DNA from: Trametes villosa
Lineage: Eukaryota; Basidiomycota; Agaricomycetes; Polyporales; Polyporaceae
Direction: 5' to 3'
DNA: 64,000 bases
NCBI GenBank assembly: GCA_002964805.2
Contig: PUDQ02000125.1
Location: 1-64,000 of the forward strand
Below, piece after piece: positions 9,376 through 17,941 of the stretch. The translations under genes were made by a program, and so were the position numbers. The first letter of the stretch is position 1. Each line of letters begins with the position of its first letter. The notes below the pieces were generated by a model. That model saw only the letters and a list, made by a program, of their open reading frames with translations, was not told the DNA's origin and made no database searches.

Positions 9376-9833
9376 TGTCGCGGAGCTAGGCCCGGCACGA
9401 CGAGGTACTGCACACAACTACGAAAACTAAAACGATCTAACTCCCGGGGTGGTGGACGAAGGTCTCACAACACCTGAGCGTAGGTTCTCACGGCGAATCT
9501 AGCCCAAAGACCAAGTTAACATTCAGAACATAAGAGCGAATACAAAACAAGGCTTACCTAGCCCAAAGACCAAGAGGTCAAGATGAGGGCTAGGGTCGCT
9601 ACAGGGGGTCCTTATATACTAAGCAAGGGGAGCCAAACATGTACAAACGTAGAGGTGGTCTGTGCGCACAATGCACTCAACCTGCAGGTAGGGGTCAGGT
9701 GATGAGTCACGTGATCTATCTACTCTAACTCTAAGTCCCGTGCGTGCTAAGTACCGTAGAATGGCCGTAGAAAAGCAGGAAAAATGCGGAAAAATATGGA
9801 AAAAATACAGGGCGTCTAGTCGTCTCCACGACA
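9376..9833 (-). repeat. LTR3, 5' LTR of the older sister chromovirus
   Basis: 458-bp LTR. It is identical to LTR1 through the R/U5 half (1,528-1,820 equivalent) and carries six substitutions in U3, where LTR1 and LTR2 agree. It is followed by GTACC (9,834-9,838), the second copy of the target-site duplication. Confidence 0.95.
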
Positions 9834-9838
9834 GTACC
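9834..9838. repeat. Target-site duplication GTACC, right copy
   Basis: Matches 1,523-1,527. It lies inside the outer element's protease coding sequence, at the Gly-Tyr codons. Confidence 0.9.
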
Positions 9839-10697
9839 CGAGTCCTAGCGCGTGACAGACTCCTTCAGACATCGCGATGATCATGCAACCTGGGTCGATG
9901 ATCCCCTCGATCCACTCCTTGTTGTTGACCAACCCCGAGATAGAGCGCAGTGCGTGAGACTCCTTCGCGACACTGAGGGGAGGCGCCTCGTCCTTCGCCG
10001 CGTCGCTGCGTAGGTAGACCTCATACGGGTCCGGGATCACCAAGCTTCCGGGCTCCAGCGGGTCGCCGTGACATGACACGTCGTTCTCGAGATGGTCCGG
10101 GAAGGAGTCGACGTTGGCGAAGTTCACCGACCGCGCGCCCGTCGGGACGCGCTTCGGCGAGACCGCCTCGCGGTACTTCGCGCGCAACTCAGGTGAGATT
10201 GACAGGAGCTCCTCTGGCAAAAGCGTGATCACCGGCGTCTTCATCGAACGCTCGAAGATCTCCTCCGCGAACTTGGCGTTATAGACCGGGACGTGCGTGC
10301 GGTAGGCTGTCTCGCGCTCGGATTCCTTCGGCTTCGCAGGCGGCGCTCCGAAGTTACGGTTCTGCGGGGGAGCGTACGTCGCGTTGCGCGACTTCGCGAA
10401 CGGGTGCTCGCGACTACTGCTCGGCGCCGCTTCGCGGGGCGCGGCAGGCTCCTTGAAGGGGGTAGGTGGCCGGGCCGCTGCGCGTGGCGCTTCCTGCTCG
10501 CGCGCGGAAGTGCTGATGGTTGTGTCATGCGCCTCGCGCGCGCCCGGGTCTCGTGGGGGTGCTGGTTGGTGAGGCGGAGGATCGCACTGGCGCTGCCCTG
10601 CGCCGGCTGGGTTCGACGGGGGGCCGGTCCTCGGCTGGGAGGGGTCTCTGGTGCGCGGCTGCTCGGAGCGCGCGTCACTGGAGCGCCCTCGCTCAGG
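9834..10697 (-). pseudogene. Outer Gypsy element: gag/pol linker and N-terminal half of protease
   Basis: The minus-strand frame continues from the gag frame after a single TGA at 10,698-10,700. It reads through a Pro/Ala-rich linker and a conserved stretch (VYNAKFAEEIFERSMKTPV, then LLPEELLSISPELRAKYREA). It ends in the protease N-terminus with IIDPGCMIIAMSEGVCHALG. The frame is interrupted at 9,838 by the nested insertion and resumes at 1,527. Family members encode this region between the nucleocapsid and the RT. Confidence 0.8.
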
Positions 10698-12020
10698 TCA
10701 GAACGGCGACGTCGGGCGCGAGCGCGGACCCCGGTAAGGCGGGATCTCTACTCCGTCAAACCGACTCCCACCCTGTCGCGCACTAGCCTGCTTGAGGGCG
10801 TAGATCTCGTGTTCCAGCTGCGCGATGCGGTCCACGGCGCTGAACTGAAAACTCTGCAGAGGGGGGTAGTCGTAGTCGTCGTTCGCGATCTCGAAGCTGA
10901 GCTGGGCGGCCGCGGGTGCGTTCGCGTTATGCGCCAGCGCGTTCGGGTTGCGACGGTGCCACTCGTAGACGCGGTCGCGGATCGTCACGCCTTCGAAGTG
11001 AGGGTTGGAGAGCGTCCTCGGGATGAAGTTACCGTTCGGGAGTACCACATAGCCCTGCTCGTTGCGCATGACGCGACCACCACACACGTCTTCCTCCACA
11101 AACGGGCAAGTCCTCATCTGGCAGTTCGCATTGCCGCAGTAGTGGCAGAAGTTCCCCCCGGGTCCGTTGCCGGGTGGGTAGCGAGCGTCCCCTCGAGCGT
11201 GCGGCGGGGGCTGGAATCGCTGCGGACCACCTCCGGGCGGGCCTCCGACGCGGTTCGCGACGTTCGCGATCGCGTTTGCGCTCCCTTCACCAACCGACTG
11301 CGCGAGGAGCCTGAGGATTGAGCCCAAGTCCTCGACCTTCACGGTCGCGCCTCCGCTACTCGGTGCGCCTCGCGCTTCGGTTGCTGCGGGAACCGAGGGC
11401 GGACTAGAGGCCAAGGTGCCATGAAGGACAAAGGCCGCCGCGTTGTAGACCGTCTCGAGCGGGTACGGGTCGTCAGGGTAGTGGTCGGGCTCCTTAAGCT
11501 GAAGGCGCTGCGAGACTTGCTCCCATAGAGGCGAGCGGATGCCGCGAACGAATAGGCGCGACTGCTCGGACTTCGAGATGCGGTCCTTGCTGATGAGGTA
11601 GGTGGTCATGGCGAGGAAGTCGCGGTGGTAGCTCGATAGCTCCGTGATGCTGGTGATGGGGCGCGCGCCACGCGCTGCAACTAACGCCTCGACGTCGGCG
11701 ACGGAATACTTGCGTGTCTCCCCTGCCCCCGGGTACAGCTCGGTGATAGCCTTCTTCAGATCCTCGTACGACTTCGCGGCCTCGGTGTAGGCGGGTAGCC
11801 CTTCGCAGAGGTCGCTCACGGCGATCGGGAGGTAGCGGATGACCCACCGCTTCTTGGCTTGGTCGTCCTCCACCTCGCAGATCTCGAAGAGCGCCTCGAG
11901 GTCCTGGAAGAAGCGACGCAGCGTGCGTACCTCCTGCGGGTCGAAGATCGGCGCTGTGGAATGGCGCGCGGGCGGCATAGCGCGCCGCGAGCGCGATTGG
12001 TCGTCATGTTCTCCCGGCAT
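10698..12020 (-). CDS. gag: Outer Gypsy element Gag
   Basis: 440-residue frame beginning MPGEHDDQSRSRR. It contains a capsid-like helical region (FDPQEVRTLRRFFQDLE; TELYPGAGETRKYSVADVE) and a single nucleocapsid knuckle CHYCGNANCQMRTC. A conserved C-terminal block follows (GNFIPRT ... GVTIRDRVYEWHRRNPN), resembling the basidiomycete Gag-associated DUF4100 type. The same frame is open upstream to about 12,580 without an ATG, so the true start may be non-AUG or lie behind a splice. It ends at TGA 10,698-10,700, after which the frame stays open into the protease. That TGA is either a point mutation or a readthrough stop. Confidence 0.8.
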   Translation of the reverse strand: MPGEHDDQSRSRRAMPPARHSTAPIFDPQEVRTLRRFFQDLEALFEICEVEDDQAKKRWVIRYLPIAVSDLCEGLPAYTEAAKSYEDLKKAITELYPGAGETRKYSVADVEALVAARGARPITSITELSSYHRDFLAMTTYLISKDRISKSEQSRLFVRGIRSPLWEQVSQRLQLKEPDHYPDDPYPLETVYNAAAFVLHGTLASSPPSVPAATEARGAPSSGGATVKVEDLGSILRLLAQSVGEGSANAIANVANRVGGPPGGGPQRFQPPPHARGDARYPPGNGPGGNFCHYCGNANCQMRTCPFVEEDVCGGRVMRNEQGYVVLPNGNFIPRTLSNPHFEGVTIRDRVYEWHRRNPNALAHNANAPAAAQLSFEIANDDYDYPPLQSFQFSAVDRIAQLEHEIYALKQASARQGGSRFDGVEIPPYRGPRSRPTSPF

Positions 12021-12572
12021 GTTGGCGCTAGGTGTCGAGGGCGAGCGCGAGCGAGACGACAGAGTCGGAGATGAAGGGCTGATAGACGGTGCGCTTGGCG
12101 ACGATGGTGTTTCGGAACGCGGTTGCGAGACGTGTTCGTCGGAGGCGGACTGGTCGATGGGAGAGAGCTCGGTACGGCGCAGGTTCGGACTCGCCGCTGG
12201 AGTCTGGAAGATTGCCGAGTCGTCGAGGATGGAGAGATCGTCGAGCTCTTCGGTCTGGCGGGGCTCGACGGCGGATTCGATGACTTGAAGCGCGGTGTCG
12301 CGGATCCACGAGGTCGCGTCTGGGTCGCGAGCGAGTACAGCTGCTCCCTTTTCGAGGATAGCGTGGATGGGTTCGAGGATCGCCTGTGTCTGCTCGAGGT
12401 CGAGCCGGTTGCGGAGCCGCGAGACGGCCTGCTTGAAGCTAGTGAAGAGGAGCTCCTCTGAGAGGGAAGCCTGTTGCGAGCGGGAGCGAGTCTTTCGCGT
12501 AATCGCGACGGGGACGGCGCTGTTGCCGTCGAAGGAGGAAGCCGACTGTGAAGTTCTAACTCCACCCCCCTG

Positions 12573-12584
12573 CGGTGGTCACCA
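12573..12584 (-). promoter_or_regulatory. Candidate tRNA primer-binding site of the outer Gypsy element
   Basis: In element sense the sequence reads TGGTGACCACCG, starting with the TGG expected to pair with a tRNA CCA end. It lies 3 nt downstream of a possible LTR end (TCA at 12,588-12,590). The priming tRNA is not identified. Confidence 0.4.
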
Positions 12585-12587
12585 GAA

Positions 12588-12949
12588 TGATGCACTCAAC
12601 TATCCCCTAGGGGCAACCAGAGACAGGCCGAGGGCCTTCGGAGGACGAGGCCTGTAGGGAAGCTAAGCGCGAAGCGGGGGAGAAGCGAGGTTCGAGTCGG
12701 GGTGCCCTTGCGGCGGAAGCGCGATGCGCTGGCAAGTCTCGCGCGGACCGCAACGCGTACGCGGGGCGCTGGCGGGTAGGCTTCGCAGTGAGAGTGCAAG
12801 CGGGAACGCTAGGGAAGACGCAGGGGCGCAGTTTGCAACGCAACGCAACGCAGAACGCTATTCGCAGAAGAGACGCAGACGCAATTGAGCTCCTGAGGGT
12901 GAGGGGGAAAGGAATCTGAATTCTCTGGCGCCCGGGGCGCGTAGGTACA
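12588..12949 (-). repeat. Probable 5' LTR of the outer Gypsy element
   Basis: Placed from context: about 360 bp between the gag leader and unrelated DNA. In element sense it starts TGTACCTACGCG and ends GAGTGCATCA before the candidate primer-binding site. No second copy lies in the window, so the ends are inferred. If right, the flanking target duplication should be TGGAT (12,950-12,954). Confidence 0.4.
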
Positions 12950-13069
12950 TGGATGAATCGTAGCTACCAAGCCTAGACCAGCGAAAGGATCCAGAACCCC
13001 TTCGGAGGCCCGCACCACGAACTGCGAGGACAGCGGCCCCGCCGCGCGCGAGTCCACGCGCGCTCGCGA

Positions 13070-14584
13070 ATGCCCGCCCTACGATTGGCGGCCGCGCCCG
13101 ATAAGGCTGCCCGCGTGCTGCGCCCGCCCTTGGCGATGACTCGCGCTCCGCCCGCTGGGCCGATAGTCCCGCTCAACGCGCGCAAAGCCTCCGGGCCCGT
13201 CGCGAGCGGAACCACCGCGCCCTTGCGGATACCTGAGGGGAGGGACGCGCGCCCTTCCGCGAGCGCGTGCATAACGCGCGGTGCGCCGAGCGTAGAGGCC
13301 TGGCGAAGGATCCTGGGGTCAGAGTGGCACCGTGCGCATCAGCGCAATGCACGTACGGAGGAACGGACGAAGCGGCGGCCTGCCCCCTACAAGCCGGGTC
13401 TCATTCCACGCCCATCGATCCTGAGACCGCACTGTCGAGCAGTAGACCGCCTGCTCGAATGGGTCCCCTCGCTGTCGCGCCATCGCCGGGATGCGAACGG
13501 TGGTCTCCTCGACATCTCCGAGGACGAGATCGACCGCATCACAACGGTCACAGGCTGGAGCTGGCTCCCGTCGACGCTAGCAACGTACGGGTCTGGCCTT
13601 CTCGTTTTCCATGTGTACTGCGATATGCGAAACGTCCCGGACAACCGCCGCGCACCCGCAGCATCGCTTCTCATCCTCGCGTTCATCGCATCCCTTGCGG
13701 GTGAGTATTGTCAGTGCGCGTTCATGTTCTAATGCCTGATTGCGCTTCGTTGAGGCTCATATAGCGCGAGCGCCATCAACAACTACGTCGCAGGTGTTCG
13801 CGCTTGGCACATCATCCACGGCATTCCATGGCACGTCGACAAGCTGCAGTACGATGCAGCCCTAGCCGGTGCCGGCGAGCTACAGCCCAAGTCATCAAAG
13901 CGGAAACCTCGCGAGCCGCTCGTGCTCGACACGCTGCAGTTGATCGCCGTCCACCTCGATCTGAGCGATCCCCTGGACGCGGCCGTCTGGGCTTGCGCTT
14001 GCGTAGCCTTCCACTCCCTTGCGCGTCTCGGTGAGCTGACAGTGCCAAACCAGAAGGCCTTCGACGCAAGCAAGCATCCCTCACGACGGTCTCTCCGCGT
14101 CGAGTCACTCCACGGCAGCGACGTACAGGTCATCCACCTCCCTCGAACCAAGTGTGCGGCAGACGGCGAGGACATATCTTTCGCCCGGCGTCCGCACATC
14201 GCAGACCCGTGGGCCGCCTTAGACAACCACCTCACGGTCAACAAGCTTCCCGATACGTGCCACCTTTTCGCCTACCGCAAACACCCTTCCAACGCCATCG
14301 TTCCCCTGACGCGCTTCGCCTTCCTGAAGCGGTTGAAGCCTATCTGTTCCACCATCAGCGTCCCGGATGTCTCGGGCCACAGCTTCCGCATCGGCGGCAC
14401 CTTGGACTATCTGTTGCGCGGCCTCTCCTTCGAAACGGTCAAGGCCATTGGACGATGGAAGTCAGATGCATTCACGCTGTATCTGCGCAAGCACGCTCAG
14501 GTCCTAGCGCCTTACATGCAAGATCATGGCGATGTCCTCGAGCGCATCACGCGGCACACTCTGCAGTTGCCTCCGGTCCGTTGA
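13070..14584 (+). CDS. Tyrosine recombinase (DNA breaking-rejoining enzyme, basidiomycete YR type)
   Basis: Two exons, 13,070-13,700 and 13,755-14,584, separated by a 54-nt GTGAGT...TTGAG intron; the spliced product is about 486 residues. The N-terminal half holds the SAM-like core-binding region (RPSILRPHCRAVDRLLEW; STLATYGSGLLVFHVYCDM; then SYSASAINNYVAGVRAWH across the junction). The C-terminal catalytic half shows the recombinase residues: Arg in ARLGELTV, His-x-x-Arg in GHSFRIGG, Trp/His position in IGRWKSD, and nucleophile Tyr in FTLYLRK. Such enzymes move Crypton or DIRS/Ngaro-type elements through a circular intermediate. The true start is uncertain, because the first 100 residues are low-complexity and unlike the family. 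The outer Gypsy element ends about 120 bp upstream and may have separated this gene from other parts of its element. Confidence 0.85.
13701..13754 (+). other. Intron of the tyrosine recombinase gene
   Basis: GTGAGT donor, CTAAT-like branch site at about 13,730, TTGAG acceptor; phase 1. Other AG choices break the frame; this one restores the conserved AGSYSASAI motif. Confidence 0.8.
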
Positions 14585-14669
14585 CGCAAGGTACGCCCCT
14601 CCGCGCCTAAAACCTGGGGTTCCCGTGCGAGCACGCGATGTGTCGCCTCGGGGCTCCTATTCAGTGGGT

Positions 14670-14869
14670 GTCGCGGCTCGCTGACGTGCTTTCCCAGGTT
14701 TCGCGGAGATGCGCGCTTATCGCGCCGGAGAGCTCTCCCGCTCGGCGGGCGGGCTGTCGCCCGGACTATATCTGCTAGCGTACGTTTGTGTACCCACGCT
14801 CGTTTATTGATGTCATTGTGTCTACATGCGACTCTATCACGGAGTGACCGACATCCGCATGCGCATAGA
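14670..14869 (+). repeat. 200-bp direct repeat, copy 1
   Basis: Starts GTCGCGGCTCGCTGACG and ends ATGCGCATAGA. The copy at 16,301-16,500 differs at only one position that I could find (CGCTCGG versus CGCCCGG). It begins 86 bp after the recombinase stop codon. It is GC-rich at the start and AT-richer at the end. The ends are not a clean TG...CA and no target duplication is evident. Confidence 0.95.
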
Positions 14870-15284
14870 TGACAGCGCTGCCAAGCGCGAGGTACGAGCG
14901 CTTGACAGCGCAGAGTCTATGCGCGAGGTACGACGGGCGCCTAGTGTAGTTTTCTCCTGCGCCCGTCGTGCACCTCTGGCTCTGAGCTCGCCTCGTTCTC
15001 GGCTCCCTCCTCCTAGCCACTTCTTTAGCTTAGCTTTGCTTTTCCCCTCCCACCCTCCCTGTGTTGCACTGCGCGCCGCATCAGACGTCTCCCCGGACAA
15101 GCGCTTCAGCAGGCAGGCTAGCAGGTCTCATGGCTCACGCTCGCCTTCGCTTAAGCCAGCCGAGCTGCTCATCATCTTCCAATTCTTCCTTTTATATTCT
15201 AGCCTCTGTGAAGACTCCCGCTCCAGAGTATATATCGCAGCAGCAACCGCTCGCCCCACCTTTTCCTCCCAGCATCACAGCGCC
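14870..15284 (+). other. Non-coding upstream region of the orphan ORF
   Basis: Pyrimidine-rich, with a TATA-like TATATAT at 15,229-15,235, 50 nt before the ATG at 15,285. No gene is recognised in it. Confidence 0.5.
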
Positions 15285-15872
15285 ATGTCCCACCGTCGCA
15301 GAATGTCCTGGGCCGCCCCTCCCGCCCCGCCCGTGCGCGTTCGTGTGTGGGCTTGTCATCGGTTGACTCTGCCATCCCCGGGCTACATTGCAGCTTCTCC
15401 GCCCTCCCGACCCATTCAAACCGGAGACCTGGTTGTCTTCGTATCAGGAGATCCGGAGTCCAACGGCGTGTTTTTCCTCGGACGCACCTCCACGCTCATC
15501 GCCGTCCAGGCCGGCTGGGCAGTCTTCGAGGTCCCCGGCTGCCTCGGCGAGCCAGGGTTAGACCTCACGGCACACCTGTGCGTCCCTCTGGCATGGGTTG
15601 CCAACCCCCCACCGCAACGTCGCCCCGGGCTACTTTCGCGTTGGCGTCCAAGCCCCGCCCCTGCCGTCCTGTTCCCCGCATACCGGTCATCCCGGGCGAA
15701 CCTTCTACGCTTTGTGGCCACTCACTTCCTTTCCTCTGGCGTGCCCCCTCCGTCAAGCCGTCGCGGCCCTTCGATGAGCCTGGACAACCGGGCCATGGAT
15801 GTGTTGTGGGACCGGATGCAGGATTTCCGCGAGGACACAACGATCTCAAGCGAGCGGCGAGGCTCCATCTAA
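15285..15872 (+). CDS. Hypothetical protein enclosed by 200-bp direct repeats
   Basis: 195-residue frame from an ATG in good context (GCGCCATGTCC), 50 nt downstream of a TATA-like box. I do not recognise the family. The middle is a compact hydrophobic/beta-like stretch (TGDLVVFVSGDPESNGVFFL, then GWAVFEVPGCLGEPG). It is followed by a Pro/Ser/Arg-rich region and an acidic end (MDVLWDRMQDFREDTTI). The same frame stays open further upstream to 14,826, but that part starts inside the repeat and has no plausible initiation. Lying exactly between the direct repeats, it could be cargo of a mobile element. Whether it is expressed is unknown. Confidence 0.4.
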   Translation: MSHRRRMSWAAPPAPPVRVRVWACHRLTLPSPGYIAASPPSRPIQTGDLVVFVSGDPESNGVFFLGRTSTLIAVQAGWAVFEVPGCLGEPGLDLTAHLCVPLAWVANPPPQRRPGLLSRWRPSPAPAVLFPAYRSSRANLLRFVATHFLSSGVPPPSSRRGPSMSLDNRAMDVLWDRMQDFREDTTISSERRGSI

Positions 15873-16300
15873 CCGGGCCCAGGTCTTAGCTCGCCGCGGC
15901 TCGTCACTCTGCCCTCCACCTCTTTATACCGGGCAGAGCGCTCGCGGAGCCGGCCCGTTTCGACACCGTCCGTTGCATCGTCCTTTCCCTCTCCCCGCGC
16001 CGCCGCCACGCACGCCTCTTACTTTCCGCGCATCGTCGGTTCCTTTCCCCACGCCGCCGCCACGCAAGCGTCATCCGCCGCGCCCCGGCCGCGCCCCGAA
16101 GCACACCCCGGTCACGCGCCCACCCTCCTTTCCGTTCGCACCCTTTTCTCTCCCCTTTCCTCTCTTTCCCATATCACTCTTCCAGTGTTTCTCCATTGCC
16201 CTTTCTCCTCATCCTGGGTGCGATCCCTAGCGCGTCACCTCCCGGAACTTCCTCCTCGCGCGTTCCCCCCCTCCTCGCCCTACATGCAGCCCGCCCGCCC
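15873..16300 (+). other. C-rich non-coding spacer
   Basis: Strongly pyrimidine-rich DNA between the orphan ORF and the second direct repeat. I see no gene or site in it. Confidence 0.5.
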
Positions 16301-16500
16301 GTCGCGGCTCGCTGACGTGCTTTCCCAGGTTTCGCGGAGATGCGCGCTTATCGCGCCGGAGAGCTCTCCCGCCCGGCGGGCGGGCTGTCGCCCGGACTAT
16401 ATCTGCTAGCGTACGTTTGTGTACCCACGCTCGTTTATTGATGTCATTGTGTCTACATGCGACTCTATCACGGAGTGACCGACATCCGCATGCGCATAGA
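16301..16500 (+). repeat. 200-bp direct repeat, copy 2
   Basis: Near-identical to 14,670-14,869. With the first copy it delimits a 1,831-bp unit. It is preceded by a GC-rich CCCGCCCGCCC run and followed by unrelated sequence. Confidence 0.95.
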
Positions 16501-17941
16501 GGGGCCATGCTGGAGGTGACGGTGGACTTAACTTGCACTCCGGTCCAGTCGCGTCCGTTCTTAGACCACTCTTCATATCTGTGCACCCACACAGAGCTCA
16601 GGCCATTGTTGTCGAGGCGCGGGTACCCTCAAAGTGCGGGACACGCGCCTTGCGCGTGGCCGAACCTATCGCCGCTGCGTCTGGAACTTAGACGGAAGTG
16701 ACGTCGAAGGCCATCGGTAGACAGACTGTCAAGCACATCGTCGCATTGGTCGGAGCCTGGAACTTTTTATGGTCGCCAGGTACGTTCATGCGCCGTGCAT
16801 GCGTAATGGCGCGTCCCACGTCACCGATATCGATAGATCCTGTACTAAACCCCTATGCATTTTGTTCGCCCTGCGTTCCCCCAGAGCTTGGTATCGAAAG
16901 CTCAATTCGTACGTTCTCCTCCTATAGCTGAGTCGATTGCGCTCATCACCCCGGTGTTCCTAACTCCGGTTGTCTGTATAAAGTCGACACAACTCCGGCT
17001 TTACTCGCATTCACTGCCGCCTGTACGGCTACAGATACTACGTAACGAAGGCACACTGCGAAGCGCGCTTGTACGACCACCTGCGGACGTCGGCGTGTCC
17101 AGACGCCACCCAATGTTCCCGAGCTATGGCATGGGCGCGGATGGGAAGGTGGTCCCTTGAGTCAGGGGACGGACAGCGAGACAGCATGTCCATGTCACGG
17201 TGTGGTTGCGGTCGTGCACAGGCTCGAACCTAGGGCTGAGTTGGGCGCAACTGCTCCCCACGGTGGTGTTCCTAGTACCATGAGGCTCGCGACCAACCCA
17301 AGCCAATTGGCTGCTTTCCCGCTTCCGTACCTGATCATAGCTGCAGCAGACGCAACCCAATGTCCTCGTCGTCTGTTGCGGTCCCGTTCATGTTTCGCCG
17401 GTCCTCAGGCTTCGCTTCTACTCTTGCCTTCTCTGACAGGTTCTATACAGACGCACCGACCGGCTCTAGTCCTCTCCTCGTCGCCGCCGTGCCTATAACC
17501 GAAATGAGTCCTACTAGACGCAGGAGACATGCGCGGGTGCAACACAGGGCACGTGTAAAGAAGCGCTCAAGAGTGGAGGAATGTGCAGCTCGTTTCCGAT
17601 TCCAGTTCCGGGGGAGGGTTTGCAGTGACATCGCATGCACCGGGACGTGTGGTGTAGGTTCTGCACCCGGTGTTGTGGCCGGGCGATGTCCTGCGGGTGA
17701 GTGAAACTCTGCTTAACGTCTGCCAGGGGAGAAGGGAAGCAGGGCGGCTCTCGGGAACGGTCCCCAAAAGCACCAGCGGTCAGCCTAAGATCTGGCTTGA
17801 GGCTCAAGTGCTGAGGCCTCCCGCTTCCTCCGCTATAAGCTCGACCCCTACACAACGCTTCTGCTCTCCAGGTCTGAACGCAAACGCTCGATCATCCGAG
17901 TCCCCACTTGCTTCATCTAGGCCCACTGCGTACACAGCCCC
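16501..17941 (+). other. Intergenic region upstream of gene A
   Basis: No recognisable protein, RNA or repeat. It probably includes the promoter and 5' UTR of the DUF6535 gene that starts at 17,942. Several short frames exist on both strands but lack coding features. Confidence 0.4.

Noticed and set aside
11816..12595. 259-residue Ser/Arg-rich minus-strand frame
   Set aside because: Shadow of the outer gag N-terminal frame, which is the one giving a sensible protein.
12680..12710. B-box-like GGTTCGAGTCG on plus
   Set aside because: No cloverleaf; it lies within the probable outer LTR.
13765..13770. Alternative acceptor ATAG/CGAG for the recombinase intron
   Set aside because: It shifts the frame or loses the conserved GSYSASAI motif; the acceptor at 13,754 keeps it.
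13070..14584. Starship captain (DUF3435) identity for the tyrosine recombinase
   Set aside because: Captains are known from Pezizomycotina and are larger; the motifs here fit the basidiomycete YR group, and no large cargo boundary is visible.
17205..17245. tRNA B-box-like GGTTCGAGCC on minus
   Set aside because: No acceptor, D-arm or anticodon stem can be formed around it.
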